A DNA stretch of 64,000 nt from Episyrphus balteatus (taxonomy: Eukaryota; Arthropoda; Insecta; Diptera; Syrphidae). The stretch lies in assembly GCF_945859705.1 (NCBI RefSeq), contig NC_079136.1, forward strand, positions 88,535,120 through 88,599,119, written 5' to 3'. Position numbers and translations under genes: made by a program. Positions 35,276 to 47,524 of the stretch are shown one piece after another; position 1 is the stretch's first letter; each line of letters opens with the position of its first letter. The notes below the pieces were generated by a model that made no database searches, was not told the origin of the DNA, and saw only the letters and a list, made by a program, of their open reading frames with translations.

Positions 35276-35880
35276 AAATTAATGCTTTTTTCAAAGAATT
35301 AGGAAGTTAAAAAAATTTTAAATGACTTCTTTTATCTTAAAAAATTCTTGACCATAAATATTGTTAGTTAAATTCACAAGAGGAAAAAGTAAAATGTTAA
35401 AGTTTTGAAAAAAAAATTAAAAATTATTTCAATTTCATGGGATTTTTTTGTATAAAAATAAAAACTGAATTTTTGAATTGAATTAATTAATTTTATCTAA
35501 GACTTTGACAAACATGACCTTCAAACTTTCTTTATTTAACCTTCAACAATAAAAAACTTCTTAAAAAAAAGTTTTTTTTATACCTATATGTATTACAACA
35601 TATGTAATGTACCTATTAACATATCCTTTTCTGAATTCAAATAATAATAAATATGGCCAAGAAATTTTGAAAAATAATCCATATTTTGTTATAAAAATTT
35701 TGAAATAAGACATTAATTTTTTTTTAATTCTGAATTTGAGGACAAGTTTTAGAATTACAAATTCATTACTATACTTAATTTTCATATTTAAAATGGCAAT
35801 AAGCTTCTAGGTTTTAAAAAGTCTGTATTTAAATATTGTAGGTATTGCCATAGTGATCAAATATTTCTTTTTTATATTAT
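35276..35880. other. No recognised feature
   Basis: AT-rich non-coding spacer. Confidence 0.6.
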
Positions 35881-37730
35881 CTCGACTGAAAAGGTAAAGT
35901 ATCTTAAGTGGACTTACGATGTTTCGTAAGTCCGAAAGGCCTACAGTTCTGTGTTATCGGCATCTTTCTATCTCACCCCCTTGCTTATTTATGCACAAAA
36001 ACAATTTCATCTTATGTTCAAAAGACACACTCTGGGAAAAGCCACCATAAAACAAAGTAAAATCACTGAAAACCACATTGATTTAACTATTATTTGGAAT
36101 GATTTTGCGTTGAAGATGAACATTTTAAAATCAACGTGGAAAAAATGTTAATTTTTGATAGTTTCGTATCTTAAAGTCACATAAATCAAAGTAGTTCCTC
36201 TTTGAAGCAACAACAATTTATTTTTTCCCTCAGTGCACATTTTCAAAACCTTAAGTAGACTTAAGATTATATTAAGTTAAGACTTTTTTATTATTGTGAA
36301 ATCTTAAATTATCTTATGTTGACTTAAGATATTTTCGCTCGTGCAAACATGAAAAAAAAAACTCGTCCTTAAGTTGACATAAGATAAAATATTTCAAAAA
36401 ATTACGAAAGAGTGTGAAAAGACAAATCATCTTATGTCAACTTAAGATTTTACCCGTATAAACTTAACATGACAACTTTTGAAAAAATAATTTTTTTTTT
36501 GGCTCAGTAATTGCCGCATAATTGACGTGTTTATGCCGTGAAGTCAAAAAAATTGCCGCGAGTTTAGTTTGGTCAGAATCGGTAAAAAAAGGCTTGTCAC
36601 GCTAACTTTATATAAAGTTAGCATGACAACTTTTAATTTTTGATCAATTTCAATTTTTTTTCGCTAATTATTTAAAGTTTAATTGCCGTAATTATGCCGT
36701 GAAATCGAAAATAATATATCTCTTTTGGTTTACTCAAAAAAAAAAATAAAATCTATTTTTTGTTAACCCTATTCCATATAAAGTTAACATGACACACCCT
36801 GTATTTCTTAAATCCTTGGTCAATTTTAAAATTTTTTTTCAAAATTATTGCCGAAAAAACCAAAAGCTTTTGAGCTTGCAGTTTTTATATTAACCCAATG
36901 CTGCAATTAATTGGCCAAAAAAATTTTAAAATTGACCAAGGATTTTAGAAATAGATGGTTTGTCATGCTAACTTTATACGATATGAGGTCAAAAACAGTT
37001 TTTAATTTTTTTGGAAAAAACCAAAAGCGCGGCAATTTTTTTGAGTTTGCAGTTTTTATATTAACCCAATGCGGCAATTAATTTGAAAAAAAAATTTAAA
37101 ATTGACCAAGGATTTAAGAAATACAGGGTGTGTCATGTTAACTTTATATGGAATAGGGTTAACAAAAAATAGATTTTTTTTTTTTTTTTGAGTAAATCAA
37201 AAGAGATATATTATTTTCGATTTCACGGCATAATTACGGCAATTAAACTTTAAATAATTAGCGAAAAAAAATTGAAATTGATCAAAAATTAAAAGTTGTC
37301 ATGCTAACTTTATATAAAGTTAGCGTGACAAGCCGATTCTGACCAAACTAAACTCGCGGCAGTTTTTTTGACTTCACGGCATAAACACGGCAATTATGCG
37401 GCAATTACTGAGCCAAAAAAAATTATTTTTTCAAAAGTTGTCATGCTAAGTTTATACGAGTTTATATAAGATTTTGGAAATTAATATAAAATACAATTTA
37501 TAGAAAAGCCAAACTATCTTAAGTCATATTTTTCCTTATAACGGGGAAAATATTAAAAATACCTTTTTGAAATAAATTTAATAAAAAAGATCATAAAATT
37601 TGACATCTAAATGTTTTATACAATTAAATCTACACTTGAAAGATTTTTTGGGGGGTAGCTTGGAAGTGTTTTTTTGCTCTCCTGAAAAATCATCCAAATT
37701 GACATAAGATACTTTGCCTTTTCAGTCGAG
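35881..37730. mobile_element. 1.85-kb element with inverted ends and internal palindrome
   Basis: The ends CTCGACTGAAAAGGTAAAGT (35881) and the complement at 37711-37730 (one mismatch) are inverted. Subterminal DNA repeats ATCTTATGTCAACTTAAGAT-type phrases. Inside, arms 36465-36830 and 37095-37460 are inverted near-identical copies. The 264-bp spacer between them holds two tandem versions of 'gcagtttttatattaaccca'. No transposase and no clear target duplication were seen. Confidence 0.8.
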
Positions 37731-39750
37731 ATTTAAAGTCAATTTGTGAGAAAATTTAATCTATCTCTTTTTTTCTTCAATTACCAAGACAATTTCTGGG
37801 TATAATATAATTTATAAAATCTGGGCAAAATTTTCGAAAACAAAATTTATAAAAACAATACGCATCAGCAGCAATTTGTAACCTTTAGAGGTTGAAGCAT
37901 TTTTATTCACCGACTTAAAAAAAAAAGGTCATCAAATGGATTTTTCTAATTCGGCTACATGTTGTATTATAATTTTTATAGACCAGGAAACAAAAAGTTT
38001 CAAATGGTTTAAGAGTTTCGCAAGTCAATCATAGTCATCGTTTCTTTTTCATTAAAGGCTTACATTATTAAGTTGTCGCCTTTTGGAATTTTATTAGTGT
38101 CCAAAAGTCACGAAGACATTTTTTTTTTCTTAACCATGCGAACACCCCCTGTTTTCAATGTTTTATGATACCCAAAGTTTTACATCTCTCCTTCGAATAT
38201 AGGGAATTTGGGCCTATATCATGAAGACATTCGTCAAGGCTTTTGATTGACAGTAAATTTTCTTTCACTTGACGAAGAAAAAAAAAATCAAAATCACGTT
38301 CATCCCTCCTTCCCTCAAATATCAAGTCACTAAAAAAACAAAAATCATGAAGGACTTAATACTCACCAACCAAAATACACACACACATTTGTATAAACCA
38401 TCCCTCAAAGGAAGTTATTCGCTATAAAAAATCAAATGTTTTATTTTCTTCGGTTTTATGACTTTGGCCCAAACTTAGGGACTCAGTCTTTCACATTAAT
38501 GCCGTGAAAGTTCTGCCGTTTAGTATATTAGTTCGTGCTTTATAGTGAATGTGTCTTGAATAATAAACTCAAAAGATATTTATGAACTGCTTTGGCTCGA
38601 TTATAGCTTGCGTTGTCTTTTTATATACATAAACTCCTGACGCTCGCTCCTGACTCGACTCGTCACTCAAGGGATGTGCGATTAAACCTCTGTCCACCAT
38701 TCCTATTCTGTTTACGGGTAGATGGTCATAAAACTGTGGTTGAAAATACATACTCTGTCTGGGAGCCCAACACCACCATCACCACCCAGAACTTGCCTCT
38801 TTCCAATGAAAACTTAAGTGTTTCCAACATGTGTTTACCTGAGGTTGGTTGGCAACACAATTTTACGCTTCATGCTCTCATAATGTATATACAAAGTGCG
38901 GTCGAAGGTCCTGTAATGAATAAAATAAAATAAAATAAAAAAAAACACACACACTTTTCACGAAAGAAAGAAAAAATTAAACTGACGAAAAAAAAGTAGG
39001 GGAAAAAACCAAATGAATGGCGTTCGTTTGGTGTTAACAATTTTTGAAGAATTTAATACAGTCTGGGTATCAGTTTATAGACTCATTGGATTTGGATTTA
39101 ACAATAGCTTCAGCCTTCCAAGCAGCCCTTAGATATTCTAAACATAGAAATAGATATAAATATTCTTTGAGGCTGAGGATGGATCGGAAGTTATTTAATA
39201 TTGTTCAAGTTCAGTGGGTTTTCTCTCAGGGGTTAGAAAACTCAATCAGTCGATTGACTGCCTTCGAAACACTCTCAAAGTATTTGGTAATTTTATATTT
39301 TATGGTATTAAAGTCTAGTTAAGTGGAATGAAAATTTAATTCTTTAAAATGAACCCAGAAGAAAAAACTAGAGAGTTCTATGTGAATTTTGATTATAGGT
39401 ATACAAAGAAAATACCATAATAATATTGATAAACTTAAAACTTCTATGAATACAAAAGCATATTTTGAAAAGAAATTAATCTTTATGTAGGGATTTATAA
39501 AGATTAAAATTGCAATTCCTTTTGATATACAATACTTTTCGAAATTGTTCGATTAGGTACATATTCCATAGAAATTAGGAATTTGTTGCTATAGACCTAA
39601 TCTAATATGCAGTTAATCTTTCTTCTTAGCTGCATAGAGAATTAGATGAAGCGCAAAAAGTTCAAAATTTAAAGCTTAAGTATTTTTGGAGAAGTTGCTC
39701 TACCCAAAAAATTGCTAGGAATTAACAAAGCCTCTAAGAGTATCATTATC
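37731..39750. other. No recognised gene
   Basis: Non-coding. 38580-38900 is less AT-rich and has a 106-codon frame without an ATG at its start and without a recognisable domain; I leave it uncalled. A short AAAAT microsatellite lies at about 38918-38942. Confidence 0.5.
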
Positions 39751-39753
39751 GTT

Positions 39754-40710
39754 GAACTCATATCTGTTAACCAAGACTTGTTTCGAAGCCTTGAATAGAA
39801 AATATTTGCAATTAATTCAGTAACGAGACGCCCAAGAATCTTTTAATTTTTCAGATATGAATAGAGCTTAAAGCGACCTTTATTTTGATGTACCACTTGA
39901 TGGATTCGCAGAATTTTTTTGAAATTGCATTATTTTTAAGCAATTTTTTTCTCGAAAATCTTAAAAAAAATAGATTCTACCTAAACGGATAGGCCTTTCA
40001 ATTGTGAACTCATATCTGTAAACCAAATGTTGTTTCGAGACCCTGATCCGAAAATATTGGCTTTCGAAGGTAAGAAATAAAAAATTTTGGATTGCAAATA
40101 CCTAATTCAGTAACCAAACGTAGAAGAAACTTTTGGTTTTCATTAATAAATAGAGTTTAAAAAGGCCTTTCTTTTGATTTATCACTCGAGGGGTTTGGAG
40201 GACTTTTTTGAAAATGGATTATTTTTAGGCAAGGGGTTAACCTTGATTTTGTCTCGAAAATCTTAAAAAAAAAATAGATTCGTAATTTTTCTACCTAAAT
40301 GGATAGGCCTTTCAATTGTGAACTCATATCTGTAAACCGAATTTTGTTTCGAGACCCTCGTCCGTCATCAAACGTCGAAGAAACTTTTGGTTTTCAGTTA
40401 TGAATAAAGCTTAAAAAGGTCTTTCTTTTGATTTATCAGTCGATGGATTTGGAGGACTTTTTTGAAAATGCATAATTTTTAGGCAAGGGGTTAATCTTGA
40501 TTTTTTCTAAAAAATCTTCAAAAAATAGATTCGTAATTTTTCTACCTAAACGGATAGGCCTTTCAATTGTGAACTCATATCTGTAAACCAAATCTTGTTT
40601 CGAGACCCTGATCCGAAAATATTTGCTTCCGAAATTTTTCGATTCGAATAATTAAGCAACCAGACGTCGAAGAAACTTTTGGTTTTCAGTTATGAATAGA
40701 GCTTAAGAAT
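39754..40710. repeat. Tandem repeat, units of 250-315 bp
   Basis: The marker 'gaactcatatctgt' occurs at 39754, 40006, 40320 and 40571. Units share 'gtttcgagaccctgatccg', 'gaagaaacttttggtttt', 'gatttatcactcgatggat' and 'acctaaacggataggcct'. The array has nearly four units; the first is the most diverged. Confidence 0.9.
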
Positions 40711-42410
40711 ATAAGAAACAAAATCTACGAACAAATTAGACAAACGTATGCGACTTGTGAAAATGACAATGCTATCTTATCTACCAATTTGAATTTTAAG
40801 AATCAAACTTTTATATGACAAATGCATAAATAAGTTATGTATGTAGGTGGACAGGGTATCTTAATGTCACCTTAAGACCAATAATGACATTTCAAATATT
40901 CATCTCCACAAAATTATTTGGTCAAAGTAAGTAATTTAATTTTATATATCTTCCAGACCGCAATAATTTGTGAAATCTAAAAGCAAACAGCATGCAGTTG
41001 ACAAATTGGCATGTGTTGATATTAACTGATAAGTAAATCACAATGTCACTTCAACCACCTCCCAAAGTACCTACTCAATTGATTTTGCCTAATAATTTAA
41101 ATATTACCCATTTATAGATACTCTATCTATCTATAAGTTTATTTTATGTCTACCTACCACATTCAACTGGTTCCCAAAACAAATGGGGTGAATATGACGA
41201 GCCTCAAAATACAAAGTAGGTGGTATCATTACCAAATTCTCATCATCATTACTAATCTATATCAATATCAAAGCAAATATTTATGCATCAAAGAAGCAAA
41301 TTCATTGAAAACAATCTACCCCTAAAACCACAAAACTATAAACAACTCAAACCATAATAATACTCAAAGAGTCCTTAAATGAAATTCAATCTTTTACAGC
41401 AGGACTAAAAAAAAAAAAAATTCATCAGGACAAACAATATTTGCATAACAAAATTTTTGATTCAATGATTTAATATGTATATTCTATTCAGTCCATTAAA
41501 CCTTGTTTTTCAAATTATCTCTATACTCGTATAACCTCTAATGTCCTTGTTTGTTTAGCTTTTCGATTAAAGCTATATATCTTTGTAATTAATGATGCAA
41601 TCCATAGATTTAGATTATGGTTAGGAGGTATCATATACCACATAAAAAAAAACATGTTCGTGTGGCATTCAAATCAAACGACAAGACAAAAAAAAAAATG
41701 CAATAAAACATTGGAACATTGGAACGACCATTCCAAAACATTCATATGCCATCATCCCATCATCCTATCATCATCCATTCAAAAGCGATTCTCATCTACC
41801 TTTTATTTTATTTCCATTCTCAAATCTGCCGTTAAGCCATGGGGTTTGGATTTAGATGAAATAAAAAATATATCTGCGGACTTTGAAAACACAACCGCAC
41901 GGATTTGATGTAAGGCGTTAGCTTATGGAAAACCAATAAAATATCTAAGTGACTTTTTATTGGCATTGTGAATTAAAATGTTGTGTTATGTGTATGTATG
42001 CATTTGATGACTGTGTGAGTTTGTGTGTCATTTTACGACCACCCATTGTAGTAAAATGCCAGAAACAGAAGTCGCAAAAAAAAAAAAAACGAATAAAATT
42101 AACAGGCACGAACAACCAGTGCATATTAAAAATTGAGTTAATCGTCCGAACTGGTTGAAGAAACTTGCTCGAAATCAACGCCAACCATTGTTGATTGTGG
42201 TAACCCTTGGTGCTTGGTAGCTACTGAACATACGTTAAGAGATGGCACAATGTTTCGAAAGTAGGTAGATCCTAAAGATCAGCCACTTTTATTAACATTG
42301 GGGAGCATATTTTGATGTTGAAGACTATTGAATATAAAAGCACATTAATACAAAAAAATTGTTTGCTACATTTTAAGTTTTTGCTAATGTTTTGGCATTT
42401 GGGAATTTCC
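40711..42410. other. No recognised feature
   Basis: AT-rich non-coding DNA. Small ORFs in this stretch have no domain. Confidence 0.55.
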
Positions 42411-42413
42411 ATT

Positions 42414-42768
42414 GTAACGGGTGTGACACAGTTACTTAATTTTTTGTTTCTGGCTTGTGTACTATTCACTAAATATTGTATTTATTAGCTTCAAAACCTA
42501 ATATATTTGGTTGTTAATTTATGTTTAAAATAACAAATTCTCAAACTCTTAAGATAATTGTATGTAACGGGTGTGACGTTAAAATATCGATTCAGTCTAC
42601 TTCAGTGACTTTTAGAAGCCATATTGTAGATTTTTGAACGAAAAGCCTTGGATATCGTGTTTTTTATGACAGGAGATTTAATAACGTTTCCAGTGGACAT
42701 ATATTTCAAGGGAATCACTAAGAACAATGTCGTTTTATAACAATTAAAAAATGTAACGGGTGTGACAC
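42414..42768. repeat. Three direct copies of GTAACGGGTGTGAC
   Basis: The 14-bp sequence is exact at 42414-42427, 42564-42577 and 42753-42766, spaced 150 and 189 bp apart. Two of the three continue with AC. The DNA between them is unrelated, so this is not a tandem array. It may be subterminal or protein-binding repeats of an unknown element. Confidence 0.8.
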
Positions 42769-43383
42769 CATAAGAAAAATGTATTTAAAAAATATATAAA
42801 CATGAAAGAAAAAATCAATATCTTCAGTTTTCAAATATTGATCCACTTTTTACATAATAAATATTTTATATGGGTCAGAATCTCAGTATAAACCAGAATG
42901 TATAAACTCGAGAAATTTTTTTGAGCAAATTATTTAAATTTTGGATAAAAATGTGCGTCAACTCTAGTGTTTTTAATATTATGCTTGCCTTGAGAAAATT
43001 CCAATTTTTTCTCACCAAAACAGCCGATGAGAAAAAATTGGAATTTTCTCAAACATCTTTGATTATACTTGCCTTGAAAACTTTTAGAATGTTAATTTTT
43101 CCAATCATTAATTTACTATTATTTCTCACTTTTTTTAATTTTTAGATTAAATTAGGTAGGTATATAAAATAAACTATGTAGGTAATACGAAATAATTAAA
43201 GTAAAACGTAGGTATAAGTATTTAAATACTGTAGTAAGTTAAGCTTGTTCCAGAAGAATATTTAAATAAAATAACTAAATTCGATGTGAACAGTTTGAAT
43301 AATTTTAATGAAGTAAAGAAAAAATATTTTTCAATAAACAAGTTTGTTTGATAAGCTACTTAGATATTAAATTGATTATATGA
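42769..43383. other. No recognised feature
   Basis: AT-rich spacer 5' of the LINE. An inverted 'aaaattccaattttttctca' pair flanks 43015-43035. Confidence 0.5.
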
Positions 43384-43425
43384 GTACACAGTACAGTATT
43401 TCAACAAATACCATCATTCAATGTC

Positions 43426-46056
43426 TTGTATTATCACTTTCATTTTTTGCATATTATTTGCGTTAAAATTTCTTCAATGACTAAATCAATTTATATTCTA
43501 AATGTATATATTCCTCCAAAAAGTACATCATGCTCTTATACAGAGCTTTCGATGGCTTTAGATTACGTACTTGACTTGTCTTGCTCCAATAGCAACATAT
43601 TACTTTTAGGAGACTTCAATTTACCTCACATTGATTGGGTCCCTTCCGATGATGAAACATATCAAGAAGCTTCACTAACATCTTCACAAAATGAGCTTGC
43701 TTTATTAGACAAAATTTTGTATACTGACTTACAGCAGATAAGCTGTATTAAAAACTATAAAAATCGAATTCTCGATTTAGTATTTTCCTCTGACGCTATT
43801 AGTACTCTTGTTCTAGAGTCTAGAACTGGTATCACTAATATAGACGGTTACCATCCACCTTTGGATATCTTCTTTGAATGGAGCAATCATATTACTGAAA
43901 ACAGTAACGATTTTGATTGCTCTTATACTCTTGATTTTAAAAAAGCAAATTTTGAGTTGCTTTCTGAAAACATATCTAGTTCAGGGATAGAAAATATACT
44001 TACATTATCTAATATTGATGAAGCAGTTACAAATTTTTATAACATCCTTAACAGCTGCCTTGTAAATTCCATTTCCATGAAAAAATCAAATAATAATAAT
44101 AATAATTTTAGTCACCCTTGGTACACAAAAGACCTAAAAATACTAAGAAATAAACGAAATAAAGCATGGAAACTTTTTTTAAGAACCCTTTCCCCAGTTG
44201 ATCACGCTTCTTACGTTGAACTATTTGAAGAATTCAAAACTCATTCAAAAAATTTGTACACCGACTACATAATTGAGAAAGGAAATTCCCTAAGAAAAGA
44301 TCCAAAGTCATTTTGGAACCTTGTTAACTCAAAGAAAAACTCAGATGGATATCCGGCAAACTTCATTCATGACGATATTACATTACATCAAACATTTGAC
44401 ATTTGCAATGCTTTCGCCAATAACTTTCGTAATTCATTTGTTAATGAGACTGTTGATGTTGACGAAATCAATTTCAAAAATTTACATTCATATTCCGAAA
44501 CGAGTTGTACGAACATCCCTGTACTGCAAAGTACTGTGTTAGACCTTCTTTCATCCTTAAATGATGATTGTTCTGCTGGCCCAGATGGTGTGCCACCAAT
44601 AGTATTAAAAAACTGTAGAAACTCCCTAGTTCAGCCTCTAACATTTTTATTCAAACTTTCCATCAAGTCAGGAAAATTTCCCTCCATCTGGAAAAAGTCA
44701 TTCCTCACTCCTGTTTTCAAGAAGGGTGATAAGACAGATATAAAGAATTATAGGCCTATCTCGAAACTATCCTGCATTCCAAAGGTTTTTGAGCAAGTTG
44801 TTTGTGATAGTCTAGCATTTTATAGTAAAAATCTGATAAGTGAAAAGCAGCATGGCTTTGTAAGAAAAAGATCTACTACAACTAATCTTCTTAGCTTCTT
44901 AAATAAATGTTCAAATGCATTAGAAAAAGGTAATGAAGTTGACTGCGTTTACACTGACTTTTCAAAGGCATTTGATCAACTTAGTCATAAAATAATAATC
45001 TTCAAATTAAAAGCTTTTGGTTTTCCACGTATTTTTATTGCCTGGGTAGAATCTTATCTTAACCAAAGATCCTATCAGGTCAAATTTAGAAACTGTCTTT
45101 CAGATCTTTTTATAGCCAACTCTGGCGTCCCTCAGGGAAGTCACCTAGGCCCATTTTTATTCATTTTAGCTATAAACGACGTAATCTCGTGCATAACTTC
45201 AAGTGATATTCTCATATTTGCTGATGATATGAAGATTTTTAAAGAAATTAAGTCTGACAATGACCGTATCCTTCTACAAAGCGATATTAACAGTTTTAAT
45301 GTTTGGTGTGGTAAAAATGGCCTTTCACTTAACCCAGCTAAATGCCAAACAATTACATTCTCGAGAAAACGAGTCATTAATATTTTTGATTACTACATCT
45401 TGCAACATAAGCTATGTAGAGTATTTAGCTTCAAAGACTTGGGTGGCCAATTTAGTTCAAATTTAGGATTTACTGAACACATCAATTTTATAGTAAATAA
45501 AGCGAGCTCAATGCTTGGTTTTATTAAACGTTGGGCAAAGGAATTTGATGATCCATTTGTTACTCTATCTTTGTACAACTGCTACGTTCGACCCCATCTT
45601 GAGTACGCTTCTCAAGTATGGAGTCCTTTTTATGAAGTTCATAAAAACCGAATCGAATCTATTCAACACAATTTTGTACGCTTCGCTCTAAAAGGTCTTC
45701 CTTGGACCGACCCTTTCAACTTGCCACCTTATGAACATCGCATTCAACTTCTTCAGATACAAACTTTAGCACAGAGACGTGTAAATAATGATTTAATCTT
45801 TCTTCATCAGCTTATTAATTCCCAAATTGACGCCCCTGATCTATTAGCTTGTATTGGTATAAATTATCCGGGTGGATCTCACCTCCTACGAAGATTTGAA
45901 CCTTTGCATATCGACTTTCATAGAACAAACTATGGTATTAATGAGCCTCTTAGTCGCATGAGTAAACTTTTTAACTTGAACCATTCATCCTTAGACTTTA
46001 ATTTGACGAAAATGGGTTTAAAAACATTGTTTCGAACCAGTGCTCCACAATCGTGA
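43426..46056 (+). CDS. LINE ORF2 (endonuclease-reverse transcriptase), 5'-truncated
   Basis: The protein nicks target DNA and copies the element RNA. The frame is open from 43384 and recognisable from about residue 11 (ICVKIS). The APE-type endonuclease is only its C-terminal half: LLLGDFNLPHIDW at about 59-71 and DGYHPPL at 140-146. The N-terminal catalytic half is missing, so the copy is 5'-truncated. The reverse transcriptase spans about 385-660: SAGPDGVPP (383-391), RPISKLSC (443-450), YTDFSKAFD (509-517, first Asp), SGVPQGSHLGP (566-576) and FADD (598-601, catalytic pair; FADD is tolerated in some clades). The C-terminal VRPHLEYASQVW (721-732) and the tail to 876 match jockey/CR1-group proteins. 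There are no stops or frameshifts over 876 codons, so the insertion looks young. There is no true start codon; the frame opens on TTG. The clade within jockey/CR1 is uncertain. Confidence 0.93.
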   Translation: MYYHFHFLHIICVKISSMTKSIYILNVYIPPKSTSCSYTELSMALDYVLDLSCSNSNILLLGDFNLPHIDWVPSDDETYQEASLTSSQNELALLDKILYTDLQQISCIKNYKNRILDLVFSSDAISTLVLESRTGITNIDGYHPPLDIFFEWSNHITENSNDFDCSYTLDFKKANFELLSENISSSGIENILTLSNIDEAVTNFYNILNSCLVNSISMKKSNNNNNNFSHPWYTKDLKILRNKRNKAWKLFLRTLSPVDHASYVELFEEFKTHSKNLYTDYIIEKGNSLRKDPKSFWNLVNSKKNSDGYPANFIHDDITLHQTFDICNAFANNFRNSFVNETVDVDEINFKNLHSYSETSCTNIPVLQSTVLDLLSSLNDDCSAGPDGVPPIVLKNCRNSLVQPLTFLFKLSIKSGKFPSIWKKSFLTPVFKKGDKTDIKNYRPISKLSCIPKVFEQVVCDSLAFYSKNLISEKQHGFVRKRSTTTNLLSFLNKCSNALEKGNEVDCVYTDFSKAFDQLSHKIIIFKLKAFGFPRIFIAWVESYLNQRSYQVKFRNCLSDLFIANSGVPQGSHLGPFLFILAINDVISCITSSDILIFADDMKIFKEIKSDNDRILLQSDINSFNVWCGKNGLSLNPAKCQTITFSRKRVINIFDYYILQHKLCRVFSFKDLGGQFSSNLGFTEHINFIVNKASSMLGFIKRWAKEFDDPFVTLSLYNCYVRPHLEYASQVWSPFYEVHKNRIESIQHNFVRFALKGLPWTDPFNLPPYEHRIQLLQIQTLAQRRVNNDLIFLHQLINSQIDAPDLLACIGINYPGGSHLLRRFEPLHIDFHRTNYGINEPLSRMSKLFNLNHSSLDFNLTKMGLKTLFRTSAPQS

Positions 46057-46245
46057 CTGTTAATCAATGTTTTAAATAAATGTTGGATTTTTTGTACTTA
46101 TAATTTTATAACTTGTAAATTTGTTTGTAATTATTTTGTTTTTATATTGTGCATGTGGGAGGTTGTATTTTTTGCTACTAACCACTAACATGCACTTATG
46201 ATGAGCCTCTGATTGTAGTTAAAAGCTTGTTCTAAGCTTACTACA
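46057..46245 (+). other. Probable LINE 3' UTR
   Basis: AT-rich sequence after the LINE stop, with an AATAAA at 46074-46079. The 3' end is not clear: I found no poly(A), terminal microsatellite or target duplication, so the endpoint is approximate. Confidence 0.4.
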
Positions 46246-46654
46246 TCAAAGAATCTGAAGTGAAAAAAATTAGTGGTCAACTTGTGTGGAATTACCCATT
46301 TGCTAACAACTAATGAATACAAGAAAAATTGGTGTAAAAGCGCAAAAAAATGTTTTTTTGTAAACTTGTCGCTCAGACATGTCGAAATTGTCCTAAGTGT
46401 CGCACTTATCACACATTTCGAACTTGTAGATCTTGTCGCGCTTGTCACACATGTCACATTTGTACATTTTGACAATGGCCCCCCTAAGGAAAATTTCCTA
46501 TATCTCGAAAAACAGTAGCATTCAAACTTAAATGTTATATACTTTTCAAAGTTTAATATATTACTCTCACATTTTTTTCATTTGCGAGTTGAAAAAGTTC
46601 CAAAAAGTATTTAATTTTTTTAATTTTCAAGACGTCTACAAATTTCACTGATCA

Positions 46655-47405
46655 AATTTACCCGGGTAAAATGGCACACTGTCCAAACATACGTGATTTT
46701 AAATGCAAAATTGAATCAAATGGCTTCTTTTCCATTTTATTGGAACAAGTGGTGCTTAATCCACCCAGATCTTTCATCGAGTCATTCAAAACCCAGTTCT
46801 TGTTGGTTGCTCGTTGCTCTTTTTTGTAGTTTTTGCAACTTTGAGTGTTTTGGAAGCCTTTTTCTAGGTTTTTGACGGAATCAAGGGCTTTCCTCAGTCC
46901 AGGACTTCCTCTCTGTACATCGTTCATAAATAGCAACTATTTTCACTTTAAAAAAATGAAAATGTGAAAAAAAAATTTAAAATGACATGTGATATAGGTA
47001 TGCCATTTTACCCGAGCACTAAGTAGGCCATTTTGCCCATTTTGAGTTTTTTCAATTTAATTTTTACACCAAAAAATTTAAAATCGTTTTAAACCAACTT
47101 ATATCAGTTAATTAATAAGAAATACTTCATGCGTACACACATTAACTTCTTTTTCAAAAATACAATGTTTTTTATACTTTTTTTCACAAAATTTTAACGA
47201 GTGTACTTTTTGATGTGGATAGAGACAGTTTGACCTGTCAAATTTCAAATAATGGCTTGAAGTTCCTGAAATTTCGTATATGTTGGTTTTGCCAGATAAA
47301 CTAAAGAATCGCGTTCATAAAACTTTCTAATTATTTTCGATTCTACGATTTCTAGCAAGGGGGCCATTTTACCTTGGGGTGCCATTTTAGGCCACTTTCC
47401 CCTAC
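46655..47405. mobile_element. Element with TAAAATGGC motifs and GTAGGGGA-type end
   Basis: GGTAAAATGGC or its inverse occurs near 46668, 47003, 47030, 47364 and 47380. Its right end, reversed, reads GTAGGGGAAAGTGGCC (about 47388-47403). The next element ends in the closely similar GTAGGGGAGAGTGGGGC. The left boundary is uncertain. No coding. Confidence 0.5.
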
Positions 47406-47524
47406 GTGATTTCAAAACGCAATACAATTTTTTTTAATGGTTAATGAATTTTAAACTAATTGACGGTGAATTTTTGAATGAATATATTAATGTTAAATTT
47501 TTATTCAACATTTTATGTTGTTGA

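Noticed and set aside
35881..37730. Target duplication for the CTCGACTGAAAAGG element
   Set aside because: Flanks on the two sides show no convincing direct repeat with any choice of boundary, so none is claimed.
38613..38933. 106-codon ORF as a host gene
   Set aside because: Starts on TTG, has no recognisable domain, and the region shows no splice or codon pattern that I can support.
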